Positions 9,108 to 17,792 of a stretch of DNA of 64,000 nucleotides are shown in pieces; positions within the stretch are counted from its first letter, which is position 1, and each line of letters starts with the position of its first letter. Source of the DNA: Lachnospiraceae bacterium (GTDB taxonomy: Bacteria > Bacillota > Clostridia > Lachnospirales > Lachnospiraceae); the NCBI GenBank assembly GCA_009777715.1, contig WRLH01000013.1, positions 1-64,000 of the forward strand, in the 5' to 3' direction. The position numbers and the translations under genes were made by a program. Under the pieces are notes generated by a model. It searched no databases and had not been told where the DNA came from. It worked only from the letters and a program-made list of their open reading frames with translations.

Positions 9108-10205
9108 TTAAAAATCCACCGGGATATTTAATTTTCTCATTACAGCGCGGATTATTTCCATTTCGGCACTGCCCGCATGGATATAGTTTTTGGTCAGGCC
9201 AACGGCAAAATCGTGTAAAGAATCGGCATAAGTCATTGAACCGCCGTACCCGCCATGGCCAAAAATAGATTTTCGCCCATTATAACCGCCCACGCCATAA
9301 CCCAGCCCAAAGTAGCTAGTTCCGTCCGGCATGACCCTGGTTGACGATACGGTTTTTGCTTCTTTGACCCGCGCTTCGGAAAGCAGGGATATTCCGTCTG
9401 CTCCGCCGGGCAGCAGCGCGGCATAATGACGCGCAAGGGATAAGGCATTAAAGACACCGCCGACTCCGGGAAGACAAGCTTTTAGGGTTTCTTTTTTGTT
9501 AATCCAATCGGACATTGACATACAGCATTCCGGGATTGTAATGATTCCGTTGCCGTTTAAGTTATTTTTGTCAAACCCCGGTTCATAAATAGCCGCAATG
9601 GGCAAGGTATCAATTAACTCTTCCGGAATCCCGATAAACATCTTTACCCCTAACGGTTCGCAAATTTCTGTTTTTAATAATTCGGCAATCGTTTTTTTGC
9701 TAACAAGCTCAATTATCCGCCCGACAGTAAAACTATATGTAATGGCATGGTATTCTTGGAGTTCGCCCGCGGCCCAAAGCGGTTTTGTGTCTTCCATCAG
9801 CCTGCACATATATTCCCAGTTGTTTAGCTCGGCATTAGTCAGCTTTTCCGGCAAATGGGGAACGGCGGCCGTGTGGTCAAGTGCTTGCCTGACGGTGATA
9901 TTTTCTTTGCCGCATTTGGCAAAATCCGGCCATATTTCACAAATTTTTTGCTCATAATCAAGCATTCCCCGGTCAGCCAAGATATGAAGCAGGGTCGCGC
10001 TTATTCCTTTGGTCACAGAAAAAGAAGGGAACAATGTCTCTTCCGTAACCGGAACTTTGGTTTCGGTATCAGCAACGCCGGAACAAGCGTTTACGACTAG
10101 CTCCCCTTTTAGGTAAACGGCAAGCTGGATTCCCTTTTCCCTGCCGTTTTGGGTAACTTCATCAAGCATATTTTGCATTTCAGTTTGGACATTCTGGTAT
10201 TTCAT
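9108..10205 (-). CDS. Serine hydrolase of the beta-lactamase/class C fold
   Basis: A 365-residue protein of the beta-lactamase-related (PF00144) family, which covers esterases, DD-peptidases and related enzymes. The active-site SxxK appears as SVTK in LFPSFSVTKGIS (about 71-74), a YSF stands where the family has YxN, and FGHGGYGG near the C-terminus is the third box. No signal peptide is seen, so an intracellular esterase is more likely than a secreted beta-lactamase. RBS GAGGTG precedes the ATG. It may share a transcript with the deacetylase. Confidence 0.85.
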   Translation of the reverse strand: MKYQNVQTEMQNMLDEVTQNGREKGIQLAVYLKGELVVNACSGVADTETKVPVTEETLFPSFSVTKGISATLLHILADRGMLDYEQKICEIWPDFAKCGKENITVRQALDHTAAVPHLPEKLTNAELNNWEYMCRLMEDTKPLWAAGELQEYHAITYSFTVGRIIELVSKKTIAELLKTEICEPLGVKMFIGIPEELIDTLPIAAIYEPGFDKNNLNGNGIITIPECCMSMSDWINKKETLKACLPGVGGVFNALSLARHYAALLPGGADGISLLSEARVKEAKTVSSTRVMPDGTSYFGLGYGVGGYNGRKSIFGHGGYGGSMTYADSLHDFAVGLTKNYIHAGSAEMEIIRAVMRKLNIPVDF

Positions 10206-10222
10206 TTTGCACCTCGTTTCAT

Positions 10223-10945
10223 TTAGTTATTGGCTAGTAAAAGCTCTTTTTCTTTTTTATCAAATTTTCTCGATAAATAAAATAATAATAGCAGGTTCAC
10301 CATCTGGAATAAAAAGATATGGACGGCGGGCAGGAAAAAACCGAACGCTGCGCCTAAAAGAGCCGGGGGCAGCGAACTCATGACGGCTATTTTGGTTTTT
10401 TCCCCAAAATCAAAGCTGCTTGACGTCATGCGGAAAATGCCAAGAAAAACCGCAGCGAGGAAGTAAAAAAATAGCTGTAAAACTAATAAAATCAAGCAAG
10501 CATATAAAAGCAGCGGAAGCAGGAAAGTGGGGATATAAAGATTATAAACCGCAAGCATTCCAAAAATCTCGGCAAACGATGATTCGTTAACGTCAAAAAA
10601 CTCTGCCGGGGCTGATAAAATGATATTGTCATCAGCATAAACGACAAAATCATTGAAGAAATAAATAACAGGCGTTATTTTATTAATTTTATCCGCATTA
10701 AACGGTTCGGAATGATGATACTCAAAATTAGGATTAGTAAAATCCTGGGAAAATAAGCGTGAATAAAGCTGATCTGGCTGCGTTCTTATCACCAAGCTAA
10801 AGATGGGGATAAATAACAGGCAGAAGACAAGCAGGAAATGCAAAAATACATACCGCCACTTCATTTTAATTGATGAAGTAACAAAGGGGTATGCTTTTCC
10901 CAAGCAAAGAATGGCAGCATATAAATAGTCTTTGACAGGATTCAT
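10223..10945 (-). CDS. DUF1189 family membrane protein
   Basis: A 240-residue integral membrane protein. It has one membrane segment near residues 30-55 (YVFLHFLLVFCLLFIP), an exposed region of about 90 residues, and three hydrophobic segments in the last 110 residues. It fits DUF1189, which often sits beside maltodextrin transport genes in clostridia; that is the case here, where it is the last gene of the malEFG operon direction. Its function is unknown. RBS GAGGTTTTAAATG sets the start. Confidence 0.75.
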   Translation of the reverse strand: MNPVKDYLYAAILCLGKAYPFVTSSIKMKWRYVFLHFLLVFCLLFIPIFSLVIRTQPDQLYSRLFSQDFTNPNFEYHHSEPFNADKINKITPVIYFFNDFVVYADDNIILSAPAEFFDVNESSFAEIFGMLAVYNLYIPTFLLPLLLYACLILLVLQLFFYFLAAVFLGIFRMTSSSFDFGEKTKIAVMSSLPPALLGAAFGFFLPAVHIFLFQMVNLLLLFYLSRKFDKKEKELLLANN

Positions 10946-11036
10946 TTAAAACCTCGCGTCTTCCCATAATTCCACATAGTTTCACATTATTTCACACTAT
11001 TTTATTTTACGTTATTCCACAAAATAAATTTTCACA

Positions 11037-11902
11037 TCATTCCCCTTTATTTGCCCCGGCGGATATCCCGGTCAGCAAGAACCTTTGAAAGGACATATAT
11101 AGGACCGTAATCGGCAAAGCAATCAAAATCGCCCCGGCGCAAAAGGCCGTCAAATCCGGAGCAACATTTTGCTGGCTGGACATATTGAATAGCCCAATCG
11201 CAAGGGTCTGATTATCCTGGTTCCGGATTAGGAAACGGGGAAGCATGAAGTCCATCCACGGGGCCATAAAGGCCATCAAAGCGACAAAAGAAAGAATCGG
11301 GGTCGATAATGGCAGGAGAATCCGCCAAAAAACCTGAAACTTTGATGCGCCGTCTATATAAGCAGCTTCGTCAATCGACTTGGGCAGATTCTGCAAATTC
11401 CCTTTAATGAGCCAGATATTAACCGGAATTGAACCAGCCACATAGCAAATGATCAGCATATTTAGATTATCCAGCATATTGAAGTTTAATGCAATCATAT
11501 AAATTGCCGTCAGGCTCATAAAGCCGGGAAAGAGCTGGAGAATCAAAACGGAAAGCAGCCCGGCTTTCTTGCCTTTAAAATCAAAGCGGGCAAACACAAA
11601 GGCGGTCATAGTATTAATTAGGACCGAAAAAATCATCGTCATTACCGCAAGATATGCGGTATTACGATACCAGACAAGATACTTTGTTTCCTTAATCAGC
11701 CGGATATAATTGTCAAAGGTCGGGGAGCTGGGAATCAGGTGTGTCCTTCGATATCATTAATGGGGTCAAATGAGGACCCGATCACCCACAAAAGCGGATA
11801 TAGGACGATAATGGCAACAACAGTCAGCTCAAGATGAATTAGTAAACTGACCAGATATCGTTTTAAAATGGCAAGCTGATTATTTTTTTTATTTTTGGGC
11901 AT
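11037..11902 (-). pseudogene. malG: Maltodextrin ABC transporter permease MalG, one frameshift
   Basis: Second inner-membrane permease of a maltose/maltodextrin importer. The N-terminal part starts at an ATG at 11902 after AAGGAG, has the first membrane segment and reaches GSSFDPINDIEG, then meets TGA at 11737-11735. The rest continues in another frame from about 11745 (THLIPSSPTFDNYIRL) through the EAAYIDGASKFQVFWRILLP coupling loop to the normal C-terminus near 11037. One missing base in GAAGGACACACC explains the break. It could be a true inactivating mutation or an assembly error; all other features of MalG are intact and MalF and MalE are unbroken. Confidence 0.85.
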
Positions 11903-11929
11903 GATTATTTTCTCCTTACTGAATCTTTT

Positions 11930-13258
11930 TTAATCATCATTAAAAGCGCGTGTTTTCATTAAGTTATATCCGCTTACCATCGCAATAATAATGAAAATCA
12001 AGATTGAAATCGCGGCTGCAACATTGTACATCCGTTGTTCAAGGGTCAGCTTAAATATCCAAGTAATCAAAAGGTCGGTCGTTCCGGCCAGCTGTAAACT
12101 AGGGTCACGCGGATTTCCTTGCGTCAGAAAGTAAATGACGCCGAAATTGTTAAAGTTGGCAGTAATAGTCATGACAATCATTGGCGCGGTTGCCGTCAGG
12201 ATGACCGGGAATGAAATATGATAAAATTTGTGCCAGCTGTTTCCGCCGTCAATTTCGACCGCTTCATGAAGCTCAGGGGAGATAGAGGTCATCGCGGCAG
12301 ATATTAACGCCATAAAAAACGGAAAACTCAGCCACATATTAACCAGGACGACAATCAGCCGCGCCCAATTGGTGTCGCTCAAAAAAGGAAGGGCTTGATC
12401 AATGATTCCGGAGTTCATAAGAAGCCGGTTAATCGTGCCGTCTTTGTTAAACATGGCCCGGAAAACAAGTAAAGACACCAAAGCTGGCATTGCCCATGGC
12501 AAAATGAAAATGCTGCGCCACATCGGCTTTAGGCGGACACTTTTGGCATTAATCAAAATTGCCTGTAAAAGCCCAAAACCATAAGCGGTAAAGGTGGCAA
12601 TGAAAGCCCATGCAACCGTCCATGAGAGGACGCGCAGAAAGGTATTTCCCCAAATCGGGATTCTGACCATGTCGGTAAAAGTCTTAAAACCGACCCACTC
12701 AACAACATTTCGCGGCGGAATCGCATTAAGATCATAGTTGGTAAAAGCAATCAGAATGGAAAAAAGCACTGGGATTACGGAAATAAACAGAATCAACAAT
12801 GCTCCGGGGGTGATCATAATGTATTCGAAAGAATTTTTCCACAAGCTATGTACATAATCAATGCTGCTGATTTTTTCGCCGCGTTCGATTTTTACCCTTG
12901 AGATATAAGCATCACGGATATTCCATATCCAGATGGACACGAACAGCAAGAGGATTACCGTGGAAATAATCCCTCCGGCAAGAAGCATGATCGAATGGTC
13001 GAAAACAAGCGTTGCGGAGCTTTCGCGGGGTATTTCGCCTAAGGTATATAGCCCCCACAGGCCTTTGGTAAAATAACCTGCGTTGCGGAAAGTCGCCTCG
13101 ACCTTTCCGAGCAGGACATCGAGTGTGCCTGTTGAAAGCTCAATAAAAACAAGAATTGCTTGGAAAAAGAGAAAAATTATGCCTTTTAGCTTTTGCTGAT
13201 TGATAATCTGGCCGCTCCCCCAAATAATAGCGGAGCAAAGCATACAAATAATTTTCAA
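11930..13258 (-). CDS. malF: Maltodextrin ABC transporter permease MalF
   Basis: First permease of the maltodextrin importer, with about eight hydrophobic segments. Two near the N-terminus and a charged region (about 120-140) precede the transport core. The cytoplasmic EAA loop, EAVEIDGGNSWHKFYHISFP, would contact the ATPase. I chose a TTG at 13258 because GGAGGT lies seven bases before it; an ATG fifteen bases upstream overlaps that ribosome site, and a longer frame reaches 13315. No MalK-type ATPase gene is present here, so a shared ATPase (MsmK/UgpC-like) elsewhere is inferred. Confidence 0.9.
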   Translation of the reverse strand: MKIICMLCSAIIWGSGQIINQQKLKGIIFLFFQAILVFIELSTGTLDVLLGKVEATFRNAGYFTKGLWGLYTLGEIPRESSATLVFDHSIMLLAGGIISTVILLLFVSIWIWNIRDAYISRVKIERGEKISSIDYVHSLWKNSFEYIMITPGALLILFISVIPVLFSILIAFTNYDLNAIPPRNVVEWVGFKTFTDMVRIPIWGNTFLRVLSWTVAWAFIATFTAYGFGLLQAILINAKSVRLKPMWRSIFILPWAMPALVSLLVFRAMFNKDGTINRLLMNSGIIDQALPFLSDTNWARLIVVLVNMWLSFPFFMALISAAMTSISPELHEAVEIDGGNSWHKFYHISFPVILTATAPMIVMTITANFNNFGVIYFLTQGNPRDPSLQLAGTTDLLITWIFKLTLEQRMYNVAAAISILIFIIIAMVSGYNLMKTRAFNDD

Positions 13259-13412
13259 ATTAACCTCCATGTCACGTCTAGCGCGACTTAAGTAGCTGTA
13301 TATCCGGCACTCCATAAGCTTACCTCATGAAGTGCCTGGATAAATTAACTAAGACAGCTTTTATTTTGGGCAAAGGAATGCCAATAGGCAAGCCAATAGG
13401 CAAGCCTCTTTT

Positions 13413-14756
13413 TTAATCATACATCGAAAGCCCAGCCCCATTAAGCAGCATTTCATAGGTTTCCATTGCGCGCATTTGTGACTCTTCAATTGTCAGAAGC
13501 CCATCCCAGGCAAACATGAAGAGTTCGGCCCACGGCTGCCAAAGGAAACGCATTTCGGGAATCGAGGGAACAGGGACGGTGTAGAAGGATTGCTCAGCCA
13601 TGCCAATAATCCATTCATCATCGGCAAGGCCTTCAACCACAGAGAGGTCTTTTAATGCCGGAATCCCGCCATAAATGTTATAAGTGATGTTCGCCATTTC
13701 ATCTGAGGCCATAAATTCAGCCAGAGCAAAGGCAGCGTCAAAATTCTTGGAGTAGCTGGAAACCGCGCCTGCCCATGACGAGGATAAAACCTTAGGCTGG
13801 ACACCGTTAATCGTCGGAATCTTGGCTGTGCCAAAGTTAAGCCCGACTTCTTTGGCGACACCAACAGCCCACGAACCAGTAATGCAGTAAGGGGTTTCGC
13901 CTCTTTGGAAAGCCCCAACAGTCGCGCCATAATCAGCTTCTTCATTGCTATAGTCGAAAACAGCTTTCATGGCAAGATAATCAGCAAGCCCCCTGGCGAC
14001 TTCTGGGCTGTCAAACTCCGGGTTTTTCCAGTCATCCCCATTTGGGCCCATTGGCTGCCAGCCATGGGTGCTAAGGAAAAGATAATTATGGAAACCGTCG
14101 CCAGTCGGCCAGCGCATGGCATACTTTCCGATTGAGGGGTCGTTGTAGGTTTTGGCAAATTCGATAATTTCTTCCATCGTTTGCGGCGGGCCGTCCACAA
14201 GGTCTTTATTATAGAAAAGAGCGATGTTTTCGATTGTATAAGCGGCCCCATAAACCTGGCCATCGATAGTGACTGTAGTTACCGGAGCTTCAAGAATCTG
14301 GTTTTCGATTCTTGCTTGCATATCAGCAGGGAATGGTTCTAAAAAACCATCGGCGGCAAGATGGCTGATTTCATTATCAGCAATGCCAATGACGTCAGGG
14401 CCGATTCCGGAAGGGCCGTCAAGCGTAAGCCTGCTGGCTAATTCAGCAAAGCCGACTTCTTCGAAGTTGACAACCACGTTCGGGTAAATAGCATTAAATC
14501 CTTCGATGATTGCCGTGGCAAAAACTTCTTCGGTCATCCATAAGACCAGTTCGCCGCTGATGTCAGCAGGTATAGTGCTGATTTCGGTATTAGTTTCACC
14601 ATCGGCAGTAGCAGATGAAGCAGTATTATTTTGATTGGGCGTGTTGGCGTTTGCTTGGGGGGGTGTGTCGGTGCTTCCGCACGCGGATATGACACCAGAT
14701 AACAAGATAAAGATTAGGCACAGGGATAATAATTTTTTCAATTTTTTCTTTTTCAT
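13413..14756 (-). CDS. malE: Maltodextrin-binding lipoprotein MalE
   Basis: Extracellular solute-binding protein of 447 residues that captures the sugar for MalF/MalG. A lysine-rich start and hydrophobic stretch end in a lipobox (LSGVISAC, Cys at about 26), followed by a Thr/Asn/Gln/Ala-rich linker and the two-lobe binding fold (ELVLWMTEEVF, then YGAAYTIENIALFYNKDL, then GETPYCITGSWA). These match MalE/MdxE. RBS AGGAGG precedes the ATG. It is the first gene of the operon; its promoter and operators lie in 14757-14991. Confidence 0.93.
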   Translation of the reverse strand: MKKKKLKKLLSLCLIFILLSGVISACGSTDTPPQANANTPNQNNTASSATADGETNTEISTIPADISGELVLWMTEEVFATAIIEGFNAIYPNVVVNFEEVGFAELASRLTLDGPSGIGPDVIGIADNEISHLAADGFLEPFPADMQARIENQILEAPVTTVTIDGQVYGAAYTIENIALFYNKDLVDGPPQTMEEIIEFAKTYNDPSIGKYAMRWPTGDGFHNYLFLSTHGWQPMGPNGDDWKNPEFDSPEVARGLADYLAMKAVFDYSNEEADYGATVGAFQRGETPYCITGSWAVGVAKEVGLNFGTAKIPTINGVQPKVLSSSWAGAVSSYSKNFDAAFALAEFMASDEMANITYNIYGGIPALKDLSVVEGLADDEWIIGMAEQSFYTVPVPSIPEMRFLWQPWAELFMFAWDGLLTIEESQMRAMETYEMLLNGAGLSMYD

Positions 14757-14832
14757 GGAATCCTCCTAAATGAATTTTCGTAAATTTTCGTAAATGGGAG
14801 CTAGTTACATAAAAATGGTAAAAAATGGTTTC

Positions 14833-14846
14833 GCAAAGGCCTTTGC
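14833..14846. promoter_or_regulatory. Perfect 14-bp palindrome in the malE leader
   Basis: GCAAAGGCCTTTGC, perfectly symmetrical, lies 16-29 bases past the malE -10 box. It may be an operator or a small leader hairpin. No other copy was noticed in the window. Confidence 0.4.
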
Positions 14847-14861
14847 TATGTTCATATCTTG

Positions 14862-14891
14862 ATAATACCTCATGTAATTATAATTTGTCAA
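14862..14891 (-). promoter_or_regulatory. malE operon promoter
   Basis: On the minus strand TTGACA (14891-14886), an 18-base spacer and TATTAT (14867-14862). Both boxes are close to the sigma-A consensus. The -35 box lies beside a TTACGAAAA site (14898-14906) that could be the repressor target. Confidence 0.7.
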
Positions 14892-14910
14892 GAAAATTTA
14901 CGAAAATTAC

Positions 14911-14939
14911 TTGACAAATTTGCGAAAACGTTGTAGTAT
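14911..14939 (+). promoter_or_regulatory. Promoter of the LacI-type regulator gene
   Basis: TTGACA (14911-14916), a 17-base spacer and TAGTAT (14934-14939). The spacer contains TTGCGAAAACGTT, which resembles LacI/MalR operators. The -35 boxes of the two divergent promoters, CTTGACAA and its mirror, form an inverted repeat around a TTTACGAAAATTA core, so a bound repressor could block both. Confidence 0.7.
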
Positions 14940-14953
14940 TGTAGGAGAGAAAT

Positions 14954-14971
14954 CTTACGAATTTTCGTAAG
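14954..14971. promoter_or_regulatory. Probable operator of the LacI-type regulator
   Basis: CTTACGAATTTTCGTAAG has perfect 8-base arms around a TT centre and sits between the regulator's -10 box and its ribosome site (AGGAGG). The half-site TTTTCGTAA, or its complement, recurs at 14775-14783, 14785-14793 and 14898-14906, with a variant at 14920-14928. Position and spread suggest autorepression and control of the malE operon. Confidence 0.65.
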
Positions 14972-14991
14972 CAGGAGGATAATGGAAAATT

Positions 14992-15996
14992 ATGGCAATA
15001 ACAATTAAAGATGTGGCACACGAAGCAGGCGTTTCTTTTTCGACCGTAAGCAAGGTAATCAATAACTCACATGAAATTTCGGAAGCGACTGCAATCAAAG
15101 TCAAAGAAGTAATGAAACGCCTTGACTATACACCCAATGCCCGGGCTGCCAGCTTCCGGCGGAAATCGACCCGGAATATTGCTTTCCTCACCCCGCTTAA
15201 AAAGGGCGAGGCGTTTATCTTCCCCCATAAGTTTGACATCATCTGCGGTGTCCACGCAATGCTGGTCAGGAGAGGCTATAATGTCACCTTGGTAGATATA
15301 TCTGATGATGAGAAAATCGCCGCAACGATTAAAAGCGTCATCTCAACGGGCGGATATGAAGGGCTGATTGTCCATGCTTGGAACTTAAATACTGACGCGG
15401 CCGCAATATTAGTCAGGGGAAACTTTCCTTATATAGTCATTGGCGAGCCAAATTTTGAAAGCCAGATATGCTGGCTGGACAATAATAATGTTCTTGCCGG
15501 GGGGATTGCGGCCCGCCATCTTGCCGATTGCGGTGCAAAAAAGATGGCATTCGTCGGGACTCCGTGGGAAAGCCGCTTAGAAGGAGTATGCCTTACCCTT
15601 AAGGAACTGGGGCTTGAAATCAAGCCGGAGCATATCTGCCATACGGATTTGAGCGTTGGGCAAGGTTATGCCGTTACGTTAGAATTACTAAATAGCAAAA
15701 ACCGTCCGGACGGAATCATTTGCGAAAATACGATGATTGCCATCGGGGTCATGAAAGCGATTAATGAAATCGGCCTGGCCCTGCCAACGGATATCCAGTT
15801 AATCACGTTTGACGACTACCCTTTTTCGCGGGTGATAGAGCCAATGCCAACGGTGATTAATATTGATTGTTATGACCTTGGCGAACAAGCGGCGTCGCAA
15901 CTCATCAAAAACATCCGCAATCCCGCGCTTCACGTGCAAAGCTACATAACATTGCCGGAGCTGATCGTCCGGGGGACGACCAGAGGGGCTAGTTAG
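14992..15996 (+). CDS. LacI-family transcriptional regulator (maltodextrin type)
   Basis: A 334-residue repressor. The N-terminal helix-turn-helix and hinge are classic (TIKDVAHEAGVSFSTVSKVI, then YTPNARAASFRRKSTRNIAFL) and a periplasmic-binding-like sensor domain follows from about residue 60. It is divergent from malE and convergent with an alpha-glucosidase, so it most likely controls maltose/maltodextrin use, as MalR does. Several operator-like half-sites lie in front of it. Its stop codon overlaps the glucosidase 3' end by eight bases. Confidence 0.92.
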   Translation: MAITIKDVAHEAGVSFSTVSKVINNSHEISEATAIKVKEVMKRLDYTPNARAASFRRKSTRNIAFLTPLKKGEAFIFPHKFDIICGVHAMLVRRGYNVTLVDISDDEKIAATIKSVISTGGYEGLIVHAWNLNTDAAAILVRGNFPYIVIGEPNFESQICWLDNNNVLAGGIAARHLADCGAKKMAFVGTPWESRLEGVCLTLKELGLEIKPEHICHTDLSVGQGYAVTLELLNSKNRPDGIICENTMIAIGVMKAINEIGLALPTDIQLITFDDYPFSRVIEPMPTVINIDCYDLGEQAASQLIKNIRNPALHVQSYITLPELIVRGTTRGAS

Positions 15997-17677
15997 CTTG
16001 ATAATAAATGACGGACTCCCATGGCCGCAAGGTAAGTTCCTTGCCGCTGGTTGCTCCGCTTGGTTGATAATTACAATAAAGAACTTCAAAATCCTGTAAA
16101 TCAAACGGTGCGGAAAATGATATTTCCTCTTTGGTGAAATTACAGACAACAAGCAATTTTTCCTTGCCGTTTTCCCTTAGATAAGAAAAAGTATTTTCGC
16201 TGTCAGGGTCTAACAAGGTGAAAGTGCCGTCCGTGATAACATCTAGTTTATGCCGTAACTTAATCATTGCCTGATAAGCCGCAAAAATGGAATCGGGATC
16301 GCCAACCTGCTTCTCGGTATTGATGTTTTTGTAATTCGGATTGGTTTCAATCCACGGCTTGCCGGAGGTAAACCCAGCCGCAGCGCTTCCGTCCCATTGC
16401 ATGGGGGTTCGTGAGTTGTCCCGCCCCTCTTTGGCAATCCGGCGCATCATCACATCTTCGGGGATGCCTTTTTCGGCCGTAAACTCGCGGTAAGCGTTAA
16501 TCGCTTCCAAATCGCGGAAATCAGCAGGGCTATTAAAGACAGTGTTGGTCATGCCGATTTCCTGGCCTTGATAGATATACGGAGTCCCTTGCATCATATG
16601 AAGTGAGACAGCCAAGGTTTTTGCGCTTTTTTCCCAGTATTCCCCGGTATCGCCATATCTTGAGACGCTCCGCGGCTGGTCATGGTTTTCCCAGTAAAGG
16701 CTGTTCCAGGCTTTTCCTGACAGTTCGGTCTGCCATTTTGCCATTACTTTTTTTAGGTCGCGCAGGTTAATTATCTTGTCGCTCCATTTCGTTCCGTTTT
16801 CGACCACAAGCTCTGAATGCTCGAATTGAAAAATCATCGATAATTCGCTCAAATCGCCGGAGGCGTATTTTGTAGCTTCATCTATTGTCACCCCGGCGGT
16901 TTCCCCGACCGTCATAATATCGTATTTGGATAAAACTTCGCGGTTCATTTCGCGGATAAATTCATGTACACGCGGGCCATGAACAGAAAAAGGCCCAAAA
17001 TCCCCATATAAAGCACCTTTGCTAACATTGCCGTCGGGCAGGCCCGGGACTTTGGAAATCATGCTGATAACGTCCATGCGGAACCCGTCAACGCCTTTAT
17101 CGAGCCACCAGCACATCATTTCATAAACCTCTTTGCGGACGGCAGGGTTTTCCCAGTTAAGATCGGGCTGCTTTTTGCTGAAAAGATGTAAGTAATACTG
17201 CCCGCTCCCCTCATCATATTCCCAAGCCGGGCCAGAAAAAACGCTGCCCCAGTTATTCGGCGGCTGGGAATTTTTGCCATCTCTCCAATAATAAAAATCG
17301 CGGTAAGGGTTATCTTTGTTTTTGCGGCTTTCGATAAACCATTCATGCTCGTCAGAGGTATGGTTAACGACCAAATCCATGAGGATTTTGATCCCCAGCT
17401 GATGTGCTTTTCTAAGCATTTCATCAAAATTTGCCATCGTGCCGAATTCGGGATTAATCGCCCGGTAATCAGAAATATCATAACCGTTGTCATCGCCCGG
17501 CGAAGCATAAACCGGGGAAAGCCAGATGACATCTATGCCAAGGGTTTTAAGATAATCAAGCTTGCTAGTGATTCCGGGAATGTCGCCGATTCCGTCACCA
17601 TTGGAATCGCAGAAACTGCGCGGATAAATTTGATAAACGACGGCTTTTTTCCACCACTTTGTTTGTTTAGCTTCCAT
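15989..17677 (-). CDS. malL: Alpha-glucosidase / oligo-1,6-glucosidase (GH13)
   Basis: A 562-residue intracellular glycoside hydrolase of family GH13 that releases glucose from maltose, isomaltose or short maltodextrins. It starts with KKAVVYQIYPRSFCDSNGDG and shows the four GH13 regions: DLVVNHTSD, GFRMDVIS with the nucleophile Asp, TVGETAGV with the acid Glu, and ENHDQPR. Trehalose-6-phosphate hydrolase is a close relative, but the mal context favours oligo-1,6-glucosidase. GAGGAGG marks the start. The 3' end overlaps the regulator gene on the other strand by eight bases. Confidence 0.92.
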   Translation of the reverse strand: MEAKQTKWWKKAVVYQIYPRSFCDSNGDGIGDIPGITSKLDYLKTLGIDVIWLSPVYASPGDDNGYDISDYRAINPEFGTMANFDEMLRKAHQLGIKILMDLVVNHTSDEHEWFIESRKNKDNPYRDFYYWRDGKNSQPPNNWGSVFSGPAWEYDEGSGQYYLHLFSKKQPDLNWENPAVRKEVYEMMCWWLDKGVDGFRMDVISMISKVPGLPDGNVSKGALYGDFGPFSVHGPRVHEFIREMNREVLSKYDIMTVGETAGVTIDEATKYASGDLSELSMIFQFEHSELVVENGTKWSDKIINLRDLKKVMAKWQTELSGKAWNSLYWENHDQPRSVSRYGDTGEYWEKSAKTLAVSLHMMQGTPYIYQGQEIGMTNTVFNSPADFRDLEAINAYREFTAEKGIPEDVMMRRIAKEGRDNSRTPMQWDGSAAAGFTSGKPWIETNPNYKNINTEKQVGDPDSIFAAYQAMIKLRHKLDVITDGTFTLLDPDSENTFSYLRENGKEKLLVVCNFTKEEISFSAPFDLQDFEVLYCNYQPSGATSGKELTLRPWESVIYYQAN

Positions 17678-17718
17678 ATAATAAATGCCTCCTCGTTAAT
17701 GGTATAATCGATGTTGTG

Positions 17719-17747
17719 AGTATAGCATGGAATGAGGATTTAGTAAA
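17719..17747 (-). promoter_or_regulatory. Promoter of the alpha-glucosidase gene
   Basis: On the minus strand TTTACT (17747-17742), a 17-base spacer and TATACT (17724-17719), about 40 bases before the ATG. No TTACGAAAA site is seen near it, so control by the neighbouring regulator is not shown. Confidence 0.5.
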
Positions 17748-17792
17748 GATATTTACTTGGGGTGATTTGCGAGTAAGCGGCAAAGAAAGTTG

